NCBI RefSeq assembly: GCF_900142715.1
Contig: NZ_FRBX01000003.1
Span: 186,001-250,000 of the forward strand
Source: Flavobacterium pectinovorum
Lineage (GTDB): Bacteria > Bacteroidota > Bacteroidia > Flavobacteriales > Flavobacteriaceae
Direction of reading: 5' to 3'
Length of the DNA stretch: 64,000 nt
Of the stretch, positions 44,001 through 51,148 are shown one piece after another. Numbering within the stretch: the stretch's first letter is position 1; the number at the start of each line of letters is the position of its first letter. The translations under genes were made by a program, and so were the position numbers. The notes under the pieces were generated by a model that was not told the DNA's origin, did not search any database, and saw nothing but the letters and a program-made list of their open reading frames with translations.

Positions 44001-44572
44001 CTATTGGAGAAATAGCTGAATTTGATAATAAATTATTCGGAATCACTTCTGCGGCCGAAGAGCAGGCTGATATTTTAGCCAACTTTTTGGCTGGCGATAT
44101 TAGCAGTTATTACAAAGGTTCGATTCTTATGAATATTTTAAAATTAGAAGATATAAACCTGTGCAGCATTGGCGATATCGAAATTCCCGAAAATGATGAT
44201 TCATATGAAGAAATTGTTTTTGCCGATTTGAAAAAACGCTATTACAAAAAATGTATTGTAAAAGATGATTTGCTTGTTGGCGCGATTTTAATGGGCGACA
44301 AAAATGAGTTTGCCGAATTTAAAACGATGATTGAAAGCAAAATCGAATTATCAGACAAACGTAATTCTCTTCTGAGAGGAAGTTCAAACGCAAAACCTGT
44401 TTTAGGAAAATTAGTTTGTTCCTGCAGTCAGGTTGGAGCCGGAAATATTGAAGAAACCATTAAAAGTGGCGTTAACAATTTTACCGATTTATGTAAAAAT
44501 ACCGGTGCAGGATTAGGCTGCGGAAGTTGTAAGACAGAAGTAAAAGAGATATTAGCAAAGTGTAAAGTTTAA
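41054..44572 (+). CDS. nasA: Assimilatory nitrate reductase fused to FAD/NAD(P) reductase and BFD [2Fe-2S] domain
   Basis: A 1172-aa fusion read from ATG at 41054 (MQNTKIKTTC); a GTG 19 codons upstream adds nothing conserved. Residues 1-700 form a bis-MGD nitrate reductase: [4Fe-4S] Cys10, 13, 17, 45 and Mo ligand Cys139 in SRLCMSSAV. Residues about 705-1115 form a NirB/NasC-type FAD-NAD(P) reductase (VIVGAGAASF at 708-717, VVIIGGGLLGLELA). Residues 1120-1172 are a BFD domain with Cys1122, 1124, 1156, 1159. NAD(P)H electrons could thus reach molybdenum in one chain. Cytoplasmic, no signal. Usual NasA proteins are about 700-900 aa with a separate reductase subunit. Confidence 0.93.
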   Translation: MQNTKIKTTCSYCGVGCGIIVTNDAKNGVMVTGDKDHPVNKGMLCSKGMNLHYVVNDTSDRILYPEMRGSKSYPLERVTWDTALDRAAAVFTSIIKKHGPDSVGFYISGQCLTEEYYLVNKLVKGFLKTNNIDTNSRLCMSSAVVGYKKTFGEDSVPIAYDDIELADTFLITGANPAWCHPILFRRIEKHKEKNPKIKIIVIDPRRTDTAAFADLHLQIIPGSDIILYHAIARRIIEKGHVDHDFVKNNAENFKQYKDLVLGTSLEKASKLCGISVNDIKLAADIIGKAKGFISLWAMGLNQSAVGVDKNTALLNLSLLTGQVGKPGSGPFSLTGQPNAMGGREVGGMATLLAAHKDIANPEHRKEVADFWGVDEISDKPGLTATEMFEALESGKMKAVWIICTNPLVSLPDSRRIEKALQNAKFVVVQDISHNADTSKYADLLLPAAGWLEKEGTMTNSERRISYLPKGINAPGEALPDIEILIRFAKKMNFNGFNFNSAEEIYKEHCALTKNTNIDISFLNYHRLKTEGTFQWPVPDYGHPGTPRLFTDKKFYTPSQKAIFNLPTVIENTSEQPSPQYPFILTTGRVRDQWHTMTKTGKVSRLMTHTPSPVLEINPIDAYKNDIKNGDIVTVSSKNGEVRVKAKVTDTIKEKVVFLPMHWGKQLENDLNRTNNLTNTVVDPISKEPDFKYTTVAITKYVKPFQKIVIVGAGAASFRFIQNYREFNSTDEIIVFSNEVNPFYNRVLLPEYMTGEFTWEQLLKVKDGEALNKLKITMNAGVAIDKINANDKTVLDNLGNLHTFDSLIMATGSRPFVPENAQLHLPGRFTVRRKEDADRLKKYLDNTNLPTEEQHVVIIGGGLLGLELAAALKHKKVKITIIQRASRLMERQLDRISSKLLAEEVQLRDIQIYFDNEVSTVFETENDNEIEIALKSGRIITANAIVYTIGTIPNIEIARETGLICGRGVKVNQYLQSSNPDIFAIGEIAEFDNKLFGITSAAEEQADILANFLAGDISSYYKGSILMNILKLEDINLCSIGDIEIPENDDSYEEIVFADLKKRYYKKCIVKDDLLVGAILMGDKNEFAEFKTMIESKIELSDKRNSLLRGSSNAKPVLGKLVCSCSQVGAGNIEETIKSGVNNFTDLCKNTGAGLGCGSCKTEVKEILAKCKV

Positions 44573-44587
44573 AAAAATGTTTCAAGT

Positions 44588-44890
44588 TTTTTTTAGTTTC
44601 ATGTTTCAAGTTACTTTGCTTTGAACATAAATTTTACCGCAGAGGTCGCAAAGGTTTTTCGCAAAGTTTCGCAAAGGCTTATATACTGTGTGTAAAGTTT
44701 GTTTTCTATCGAAAAAAGTTCACAAAGCTAAACGCTAAAATCTTTATTCAAAACTTTGCGGACTTTGACTATTTAGTAAACATAAACTAAAAAAACTCTG
44801 CGAAACTTTGCGAAAAACCTTTGCGACCTTTGCGGTTAGATCAACACAATCCAACAACCTGAAACCTGAAACAAAAAAAACTTGAAACTA
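44588..44890. repeat. Nested inverted repeats between nasA and the rubredoxin gene
   Basis: Outer TTTCAAG/CTTGAAAC-type arms enclose GGTTTTTCGCAAAGTTTCGC, whose inverted partner GCGAAACTTTGCGAAAAACC is at 44800-44819, and further AAGTTCACAAAGC-type matches. It fills the 332-base gap; no gene or -7 box is seen in it. Confidence 0.75.
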
Positions 44891-44904
44891 AAAAAACTAA
44901 AAGA

Positions 44905-46335
44905 ATGGAATTGACAAGACTTATAGTAAAAGGAGGCGTTATTTCGCCGGGAGAATTGCGGGAAGTGGTTAATATCGCTATGGATCAGGGTTTAGATTCG
45001 ATTTCCTTCGGTTCCAGACAAGATATTATTTTTCCGAAAGGGTTAAAATCTTCAGATAAAGAAAAATTGGGTAAACATCATTTTGTTTTTCCCGATCAAA
45101 CAAGCGGTAATAATATTGTTTCTTCCTATGTTTCTACTGATATTTTCAGGAACACAAACTGGCTTACCGGCAATATGTTTTTATATATTTTAGAACAATT
45201 TAAGGAACAGCCCAAATTAAAAGTAAATATCACAGATCCTAAACAACAACTGGTTCCGTTATTTACCGGCCATCTTAATTTTATTGCTTCAGAGCATGAA
45301 GATTATTGGTTTTTATATATTCGTTTGCCAAAATGGGAACGCATGGAAGTTTATCCCGTATTGATTTACAGTTGGGATATTGCAAAATTCTATTATGAAA
45401 TCGAGAAAATCGTAAGCGAAGAATCATACGGAATTGATATGATTTTTAGTTTGGTTAGTGAAATTTTAGACACCAACAACAGAACAATTGACAAACCTTT
45501 AAATGTTCCGTTTTATCCTTTTCCGTATTATGAAGGTATGAACCGAATGGGAATTGATCAATATTGGCTGGGTTTATATTGGAGAAATAATTTATATGAT
45601 CTGGATTTTCTGAAAGAAATGTGTGATTTGTGTTTTGACTGCAAAATTGGAAAAATCTGCATCACGCCCTGGAAATCATTTATTATAAAAGGAATTCCGA
45701 AAGACCGAAAACTGGAATGGGAAAAATTCCTGGGTAAAAAAGGAATTAATGTTCGTCATTCTTTACTGGAACTGAACTGGCACTTGCCTGTTGCCATGGA
45801 ATGGGCTTTGAATCTTAAAACATTTTTAGTTCGTACGTTAGATCAATTTGATATTAGTACTTATGGATTAACCTTTGGAATATCAGAATACAATCGCGAT
45901 GGCCATTATTTTACTTCGGTTGTGGTCGAAAAAAATGACTTGCCAAAAGATTTAGAATCCATAAAAATCAGAGATACTTATAATGTTTTGTTTGCAAAGA
46001 ATTTCGATCCAAATACCAGAGAATATATCGTGCATTCTCAAGATATTGACAAACTTGAATTGCCCACAATTTTAATTGAATTGAGCCGAAAATATTTCGA
46101 TGAACTCGGAAATTCTACTTCTGAAATAGCCGAAAATCCTCAGAAAAAGGAGAAAGCACAATTGGATATTTATCAGTGCCAGGAATGCCTAACACTTTAT
46201 AAATCAGAATACGGAGACGAAAGCCAAAATATTCCAAAAGGCATTTTATTTACTGATTTGCCAGAAAGCTATTGCTGCTCACTTTGTGAAGCTCCAAAGA
46301 GTAATTTCAGGATTTTAGAAATTGTAGAAAATTAA
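44905..46335 (+). CDS. Rubredoxin-tailed protein resembling a nitrite/sulfite reductase half
   Basis: A 476-aa cytoplasmic protein. The N-terminal region (GVISPGELREVVNIAMDQGL, then SFGSRQDIIFP) resembles the ferredoxin-like half of nitrite/sulfite reductases. Cys240, 243 and 246 (CDLCFDC) form an unusual triplet; the normal siroheme [4Fe-4S] ligand set is absent. A second ferredoxin-like half is suggested by FDISTYGLTFGISEYNRDGH. The last about 55 residues are a rubredoxin, with Cys425, 428, 458, 461. It follows nasA on the same strand and probably shuttles or gates electrons for nitrate or nitrite reduction; the reaction itself is unknown. Confidence 0.8.
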   Translation: MELTRLIVKGGVISPGELREVVNIAMDQGLDSISFGSRQDIIFPKGLKSSDKEKLGKHHFVFPDQTSGNNIVSSYVSTDIFRNTNWLTGNMFLYILEQFKEQPKLKVNITDPKQQLVPLFTGHLNFIASEHEDYWFLYIRLPKWERMEVYPVLIYSWDIAKFYYEIEKIVSEESYGIDMIFSLVSEILDTNNRTIDKPLNVPFYPFPYYEGMNRMGIDQYWLGLYWRNNLYDLDFLKEMCDLCFDCKIGKICITPWKSFIIKGIPKDRKLEWEKFLGKKGINVRHSLLELNWHLPVAMEWALNLKTFLVRTLDQFDISTYGLTFGISEYNRDGHYFTSVVVEKNDLPKDLESIKIRDTYNVLFAKNFDPNTREYIVHSQDIDKLELPTILIELSRKYFDELGNSTSEIAENPQKKEKAQLDIYQCQECLTLYKSEYGDESQNIPKGILFTDLPESYCCSLCEAPKSNFRILEIVEN

Positions 46336-46500
46336 AGGCAAGATCTTTAACTAAAGCAATTATAATAAACGACTTATAAAAATCTTAACATTCTTGTATT
46401 TAATTATTGCTTAAATTTAACTAGCTAAGAATTTATCTTTTGATGAATAACAACTTCATTTATCTTAGTGAAATCAATTTACTCAACTAAAAATACCATT

Positions 46501-47085
46501 ATGATAAAAAGAACACCAAGAACATCAGCCGTAAAAAACACAGATATTCCTGCCGAAGAACCAATAGCGCCAATTACAGAAAGCATTCCGGAAACGGATA
46601 AACCTCTTATAAAAACACCTGTTAAGAGAGCGCCGAGAACCGCAACAAAAGCACCTGCAACAACAGCAAAAACACCTGTAAAACCAGCTTCTGCAAATAC
46701 TCCAAAAGCAATTATAAAAAGAACGACGGGATCAACTGCAAAGACAGGAACAATAACTCCTGAAATTATAGAAATCTCTACGATTGATAAAAAAACTGAC
46801 GAAAAGCAGCCAATAGAAAATCAAGAAGTAACCGTTTTTAAGAGTATAAAAGATAAGTTGAAAGATGCTAAAAACAAGCAAAAAGAGAAAAAAGAGAAAG
46901 CAAAAAGAAGAGAAAAAGAGATTAAAGCAGTTATAAAAAAGCTGGAAAAAGAAAAGAAAGCAAAGCTAAAAGCTGAAACTAAAAAGAAAGAAAAAGCAAA
47001 AAAAGAGAAAGAAAAAGCTAAGGCGAAACTAAAAAAGCTTGCAAAAAAGAAAGATAGTAAAGCGAAATCGAAGAAGAAAAAATAA
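46501..47085 (+). CDS. Lys/Ala-rich histone H1-like protein
   Basis: A 194-aa low-complexity protein read from ATG at 46501 (MIKRTPRTSA). Residues 1-115 are Thr/Pro/Ala-rich with repeated KTPVKRAPRTATKAP and TPVKPASANTP units. Residues 120-194 are an uninterrupted Lys/Glu helix turning almost purely basic (KKLAKKKDSKAKSKKKK). This resembles histone H1-like or AlgP-type DNA-compacting tails. It has no obvious link to nitrate genes. Lys-rich low-complexity proteins are easily misassigned, so the DNA-binding role is only probable. Confidence 0.7.
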   Translation: MIKRTPRTSAVKNTDIPAEEPIAPITESIPETDKPLIKTPVKRAPRTATKAPATTAKTPVKPASANTPKAIIKRTTGSTAKTGTITPEIIEISTIDKKTDEKQPIENQEVTVFKSIKDKLKDAKNKQKEKKEKAKRREKEIKAVIKKLEKEKKAKLKAETKKKEKAKKEKEKAKAKLKKLAKKKDSKAKSKKKK

Positions 47086-47144
47086 GAATAGAAAGGTTTG
47101 ACTTTATATGGAGTTGAGCCTTTTTTTGTTTTAAACGTCTAATT

Positions 47145-47252
47145 TGTCATTTCGGGGAACGAGAAATCACACAAGAAGCTTCGCAATCAAAATCGCCAAT
47201 CTTTGTAGAGTTACGAGTTACGAGTGTGATTTCTCGTTCCTCGAAATGACAA
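47145..47252. repeat. Long hairpin element, second copy of the 29165-29272 family
   Basis: TTGTCATTTCGGGGAACGAG on the left pairs with CTCGTTCCTCGAAATGACAA on the right. The core CAATCAAAATCGCCAATCTT is shared with the other copy, but the arms differ between copies and remain complementary within each. Confidence 0.8.
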
Positions 47253-47274
47253 TGCACTCGCGAAGTCGAAGGAA

Positions 47275-48282
47275 TCATCCCCCAATTGCAATCATACTGC
47301 GATTATCAAAATGCAAAGAAGGATCATCCATTTCTTCAATCGTAACCATCCCGGCTCTGACTTTCTTTTTATTTTTAATCGATACGGAAATTAAGTTTTC
47401 GATAGATTCACCATTTCTAAAAGGTGTCAGCAAATCAGTTTCTGAATTAGAAAAAAGACAATTTTTTATTTTCCCGTTTGCCGTAAGGCGGATTCTGTTG
47501 CAGCCATCACAAAACGGATTCGTAATAGAACTTATAATTCCGAAATCGCCCAGAAAACCTTTTATTCTATATGTTCTCGCTGTAAAGTTTTTTTCGTCTT
47601 CTAATTTCTGAATTTCTTCAGATAAAAAAACACTTTCTACCTGAGACAAAATCTCATTTTGAGAAACCATTTTGCTCCTGTCCCACTCGTTTCCGGCAAA
47701 AGGCATAAACTCAATAAACCGAACTGATATTGGCAGAAACTGGGTTAATTTAATAAAATCTATAATTTCATTATCATTAAAACCTTTCATCAAAACTACA
47801 TTAACTTTTACCGTAAAATCATGATTTAAAAGCAAATGCAAATTACTAATTACTTTTTCAAACTGATCTCTAAGTGTTACAGAATGAAATTTTGATGCAA
47901 CCAAAGTATCTAAACTCAAATTGATCTTTTTGATTTTAGCCTGCTTTAAAGCATCAATATGACGATCAATTAAGATTCCGTTTGTGGTAATCGAAAGTGA
48001 CGTTTTTAAAGTTGATAATTTCGAAATAATCTCCGGAAAATCTTTTCTTAATAAAGGCTCACCGCCTGTTAATCTAATTTTATCAACACCATTTTCTACG
48101 AAAGTCTGGGCTAAAGCTAAAATCTCATCGGCAGTCATTAAACTGGCTTTTGGAGACAATGCGATCCCATCAGCAGGCATGCAATACGTACAACGCAAAT
48201 TGCATTTCTCCAGCAACGAAATACGCAAATAATTGTGTTTTCGCCCAAAATCATCCGTTAAAATGGTTTTAGAGAGTGTCAT
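47275..48282 (-). CDS. moaA: GTP 3',8-cyclase
   Basis: A 335-aa radical-SAM enzyme, first step of molybdopterin synthesis. The radical-SAM cluster is Cys27, Cys31, Cys34 (EKCNLRCTYC). GGEPLLRKDF binds SAM. The C-terminal substrate [4Fe-4S] uses the Cys residues of PFCDGCNRIRL and KNCLFSN. It ends IAIGG, the conserved Gly-Gly tail. Its start overlaps the end of moaCB by 14 bases, so the two are translationally coupled. Confidence 0.96.
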   Translation of the reverse strand: MTLSKTILTDDFGRKHNYLRISLLEKCNLRCTYCMPADGIALSPKASLMTADEILALAQTFVENGVDKIRLTGGEPLLRKDFPEIISKLSTLKTSLSITTNGILIDRHIDALKQAKIKKINLSLDTLVASKFHSVTLRDQFEKVISNLHLLLNHDFTVKVNVVLMKGFNDNEIIDFIKLTQFLPISVRFIEFMPFAGNEWDRSKMVSQNEILSQVESVFLSEEIQKLEDEKNFTARTYRIKGFLGDFGIISSITNPFCDGCNRIRLTANGKIKNCLFSNSETDLLTPFRNGESIENLISVSIKNKKKVRAGMVTIEEMDDPSLHFDNRSMIAIGG

Positions 48283-49183
48283 GATTTTTTCCTTTTAAAA
48301 TATGAAAAACGTGCATTACATGCGGAAAAACAGCGTCCATTGATTCTCTGGCTCCGTTTGTTGATCCCGGCAAAGCCAAAACCAAACTTTTTCCTAATGT
48401 TCCTGCAACTGTTCTTGATAACATTGCGTATGGCATTCTTTGTTGTCCGTAATCGCGAATTGCTTCTTCAATTCCCGGAATTCTGCTTTCCAGTAATGGC
48501 GACAATGCTTCGGGAGTTACGTCTCTTGGTGATAATCCGGTTCCTCCCGTAAAAATTACCAACTGATTTTCTTCGGCAAAAGCCTTCGTTTTTTCCTGAA
48601 TAATATCAATTTCATCAGGAATAATCTCATAATGGGTTGTTTCAACTCCGTAAGAAGTTAATTTTTCGACAATAATTTTTCCGGAACGATCTTCCTTTTC
48701 TCCGGCAAAAATCGAATCGGAACAAACAAAAACCGCTGCTTTTATTGCGTTTGGAAATTTATTTTTAAAAGAAGATTTTCCGCCTTCTTTATTCACTAAT
48801 TTAATAGTCGAAATTTCAATCTCTTTATCAATTGGTTTCAGCATATCGTACATCGTCAGCGCCACGATAGACGCGCCGTGCATCGCCTCGACCTCAACTC
48901 CGGTTTTGTAAACAGTTTTTACATTGAAGATAATCTGAATTGTTAAACCTTCAATTTTATATGCTACCGAAGTAAATTCGATTGGAATCGGATGACAATC
49001 CGGAATCGACAAATGCGTGTTTTTTACAGCAAATAATCCTGCTGTTTTTGCCATTTCCAGCACATTTCCTTTCGGAACCAAATTATTCACCACAGCATCA
49101 ATTGTTTCCTGTTTGCTAACTTTTACAATTGCTGTGGCTGTTGCAGCTCTTAACGTGCTTATTTTATGCGTAATATCTACCAT
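48269..49183 (-). CDS. moaCB: Bifunctional MoaC/MoaB-type molybdopterin biosynthesis protein
   Basis: A 304-aa fusion. Residues 1-148 are MoaC, cyclic pyranopterin monophosphate synthase (MVDITHKISTLRAATA, SIPDCHPIPI, KTGVEVEAMHGASIVALTMYD). Residues about 150-304 are a MoaB/Mog-type adenylyltransferase (AVFVCSDSIFAGEKEDRSG, VIFTGGTGLSPRDVTPEAL, LALPGSTNGARESM). One chain therefore supplies two steps of the pathway. moaE lies 9 bases upstream and moaA overlaps its end. Confidence 0.94.
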   Translation of the reverse strand: MVDITHKISTLRAATATAIVKVSKQETIDAVVNNLVPKGNVLEMAKTAGLFAVKNTHLSIPDCHPIPIEFTSVAYKIEGLTIQIIFNVKTVYKTGVEVEAMHGASIVALTMYDMLKPIDKEIEISTIKLVNKEGGKSSFKNKFPNAIKAAVFVCSDSIFAGEKEDRSGKIIVEKLTSYGVETTHYEIIPDEIDIIQEKTKAFAEENQLVIFTGGTGLSPRDVTPEALSPLLESRIPGIEEAIRDYGQQRMPYAMLSRTVAGTLGKSLVLALPGSTNGARESMDAVFPHVMHVFHILKGKNHDTL

Positions 49184-49192
49184 TATATTTTG

Positions 49193-49624
49193 TTAGGTAT
49201 TTTGTTTCCAGGTGAATGTATCGTTTTCAAACATTTCTTTACCAAAAATGGGCACATCGGTTTTTATCCAGTTTACAATAGCTTCCGTCGCTTCATAAAC
49301 CTGTTTGCGTCGCGTTGCCGAAACAAATACGAATAAACAAATTTCACCTGCTTTTACCACGCCTAAACTGTGATAAATATGCATACAGGTCAAATCGAAT
49401 TTAGCAAATGCTTTTTCTCGAATCGCGTGTAAAGCTTCATTTGCCATATCGGTATAAGCCGAATAATCGATCGCCACTACAGTATTGTCGTGAATCACAT
49501 CGGCACGAACCTGACCCAGAAAAATATTGTGCGCACCAATAGTATGTTTCGATTGATGTTTTGCGATAGATTCTGCTATAAATTCAGGAGCAATTGGTCC
49601 TTCTACAAATACATTTTTACTCAT
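49193..49624 (-). CDS. moaE: Molybdopterin synthase catalytic subunit
   Basis: A 143-aa protein with the MoaE pattern GAHNIFLGQVRADV, the YTDMANEALHAIREKAF helix, MHIYHSLGVVKAGEI and the active-site Lys segment WIKTDVPIFGKE. With MoaD it inserts two sulfurs into cyclic pyranopterin. It precedes moaCB. A 195-base repeat-containing gap separates it from the MoeB-like gene upstream. Confidence 0.94.
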   Translation of the reverse strand: MSKNVFVEGPIAPEFIAESIAKHQSKHTIGAHNIFLGQVRADVIHDNTVVAIDYSAYTDMANEALHAIREKAFAKFDLTCMHIYHSLGVVKAGEICLFVFVSATRRKQVYEATEAIVNWIKTDVPIFGKEMFENDTFTWKQNT

Positions 49625-49629
49625 TTTTT

Positions 49630-49818
49630 ATTATTTTTTTGCCACAAATTATTATAAAATAGATTGTGAGTTTGCCCACAGATTTACACAGGTTTTAACT
49701 GATCTTCTTTTTTTTCGACAATCCAAGCGATGAAATAAAAGCGAACAGATGAAGCAATTAATATGACTTTAAAAATCTGTGTTCAATCTGTTTAATCCGT
49801 TGAATCTGTGTGCTATCC
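49630..49818. repeat. Inverted repeat between moeB-like gene and moaE
   Basis: CCCACAGATTTACACAGGTT on the left and AATCCGTTGAATCTGTGTGC on the right are partly inverted copies, of the same family as 18655-18895. Confidence 0.55.
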
Positions 49819-49819
49819 T

Positions 49820-50899
49820 TTATAAGCTTAGTTTCTCTTCTTTCAATAATTGTTTCATTGCTAAAGCTCCTCCGGCAATACTTTTTACATTTTTGAATTC
49901 TTTTTTCTGAAGCAATTCAACTGCTATTTTACTTCTGATTCCGGATTGACAATAAACATAAATCGTTTGATTTGGATTCAGTTTTTTGAATTCGTTTTCT
50001 AAATTCATTAACGGAATCCGTATACCATTTTTGAAATTAATTTTCGGAACCTCATCTTCATTTCTAACATCCAGAAAAAGAACTTCGTGATTATCAATTT
50101 CATTTAAAATTGCTGAAACAGAAATTTCTTCAACCTGATTTTCAACTTCTTTATACTTTTCTTCAAAAGCTTCTTTATCCATTACAAAATTTGTACTCTT
50201 TTCAAAGTCATACTTTTGCTGTTCGTTATTTAAAATATTATAAACAAGTATTTTACCACTCAACACTTCTCCAATTTCCAGAATCATTTTGATCACTTCA
50301 TTCGCTTGAAGCATTCCAATAATTCCAACCGAAATCCCAATAACTCCGGCATCTTCACAATTTAAAGATTGCACGTTTTCATCCGGAAATAAACATCTGT
50401 AAGTGGGTCCGTTTTGATAATTGAAGACTGAAACCTGTCCCTGAAACCTGAAAATAGAGCCATAAACCATTGGTTTATCTGTAACTAAACAGGCATCATT
50501 TATTAAATATTTTATAAATATATTATCAGTCGCATCAACAATAATATCATATTTTTCAAATAACGAAATCGCGTTTTTGCCAGACAATTTCTCTACGATC
50601 GCATTTACTTTTATTAATGGATTCAATTCAGAAATCATCAATTTAGATTCATCGACTTTGTATTTTCCAACAGCCGAACTTTTGTAAATTACCTGACGAT
50701 GCAAATTCGAAATTTCGATAACATCATCATCTACAATTCCAATTTCGCCAACGCCTGCCGCCGCTAAATAAGGCAATATAGAAGATGCCAAACCTCCTGC
50801 ACCAATTACTAAAACTTTTGCTTTTAATAATTTATACTGCCCAACTTCTCCAATTTCCGGAAGAATAATTTGTCTGTTATAGCGTTCAGATGTATTCAT
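49820..50899 (-). CDS. moeB: MoeB/ThiF-type adenylyltransferase with C-terminal rhodanese
   Basis: A 359-aa protein counted from ATG at 50899 (MNTSERYNRQ), the canonical family start; an 8-codon longer start at 50923 overlaps moaD. The ThiF domain has VIGAGGLASSILPYL and SNLHRQVIY and adenylates the MoaD C terminus. NCEDAGV carries the likely thioester Cys. The C-terminal rhodanese has the active Cys in YVYCQSGIRSK, so it could supply sulfur itself, as in MOCS3. Odd: the paired CxxC zinc motifs of classical MoeB are incomplete (PTYRCLFP lacks the first Cys). Confidence 0.9.
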   Translation of the reverse strand: MNTSERYNRQIILPEIGEVGQYKLLKAKVLVIGAGGLASSILPYLAAAGVGEIGIVDDDVIEISNLHRQVIYKSSAVGKYKVDESKLMISELNPLIKVNAIVEKLSGKNAISLFEKYDIIVDATDNIFIKYLINDACLVTDKPMVYGSIFRFQGQVSVFNYQNGPTYRCLFPDENVQSLNCEDAGVIGISVGIIGMLQANEVIKMILEIGEVLSGKILVYNILNNEQQKYDFEKSTNFVMDKEAFEEKYKEVENQVEEISVSAILNEIDNHEVLFLDVRNEDEVPKINFKNGIRIPLMNLENEFKKLNPNQTIYVYCQSGIRSKIAVELLQKKEFKNVKSIAGGALAMKQLLKEEKLSL

Positions 50900-50909
50900 A
50901 AATTTTGTT

Positions 50910-51146
50910 TTATCCTCCTGCAAACGGAGGCAATAAAGCTACTATATCACTTGTTTTCAAAGTAAAATCTGTTGCTTTTGGTACTATTTTCTGGTTTACT
51001 GCTACACTAAATGACAGTGAGTTAAATTGATATTTTTCTTCTAAATCCAGCAGTAATTCCTGCAATGAAATTTCAGAAGAAACTATCTTTTCAAACTCGC
51101 ATTTGGTTTTTTCAGCGACAGCTCCAAAATATTTAATCTCAATCAT
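50910..51146 (-). CDS. moaD: Molybdopterin synthase sulfur-carrier subunit
   Basis: A 78-aa ubiquitin-like protein (MIEIKYFGAVAEKTKCEFEK) ending LLPPFAGG; the terminal Gly-Gly is adenylated and thiocarboxylated. The stop codon region also supplies the GGAGGATAA upstream of the MoeB-like gene. It lies 2 bases from the cobA stop, inside the mobA-cobA-moaD-moeB run. Confidence 0.93.
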   Translation of the reverse strand: MIEIKYFGAVAEKTKCEFEKIVSSEISLQELLLDLEEKYQFNSLSFSVAVNQKIVPKATDFTLKTSDIVALLPPFAGG

Positions 51147-51148
51147 TT

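Noticed and set aside
47144..47611. A 155-codon plus-strand frame running from the hairpin repeat into the moaA 3' end
   Set aside because: Its first part is repeat DNA and the rest is antisense to conserved moaA.
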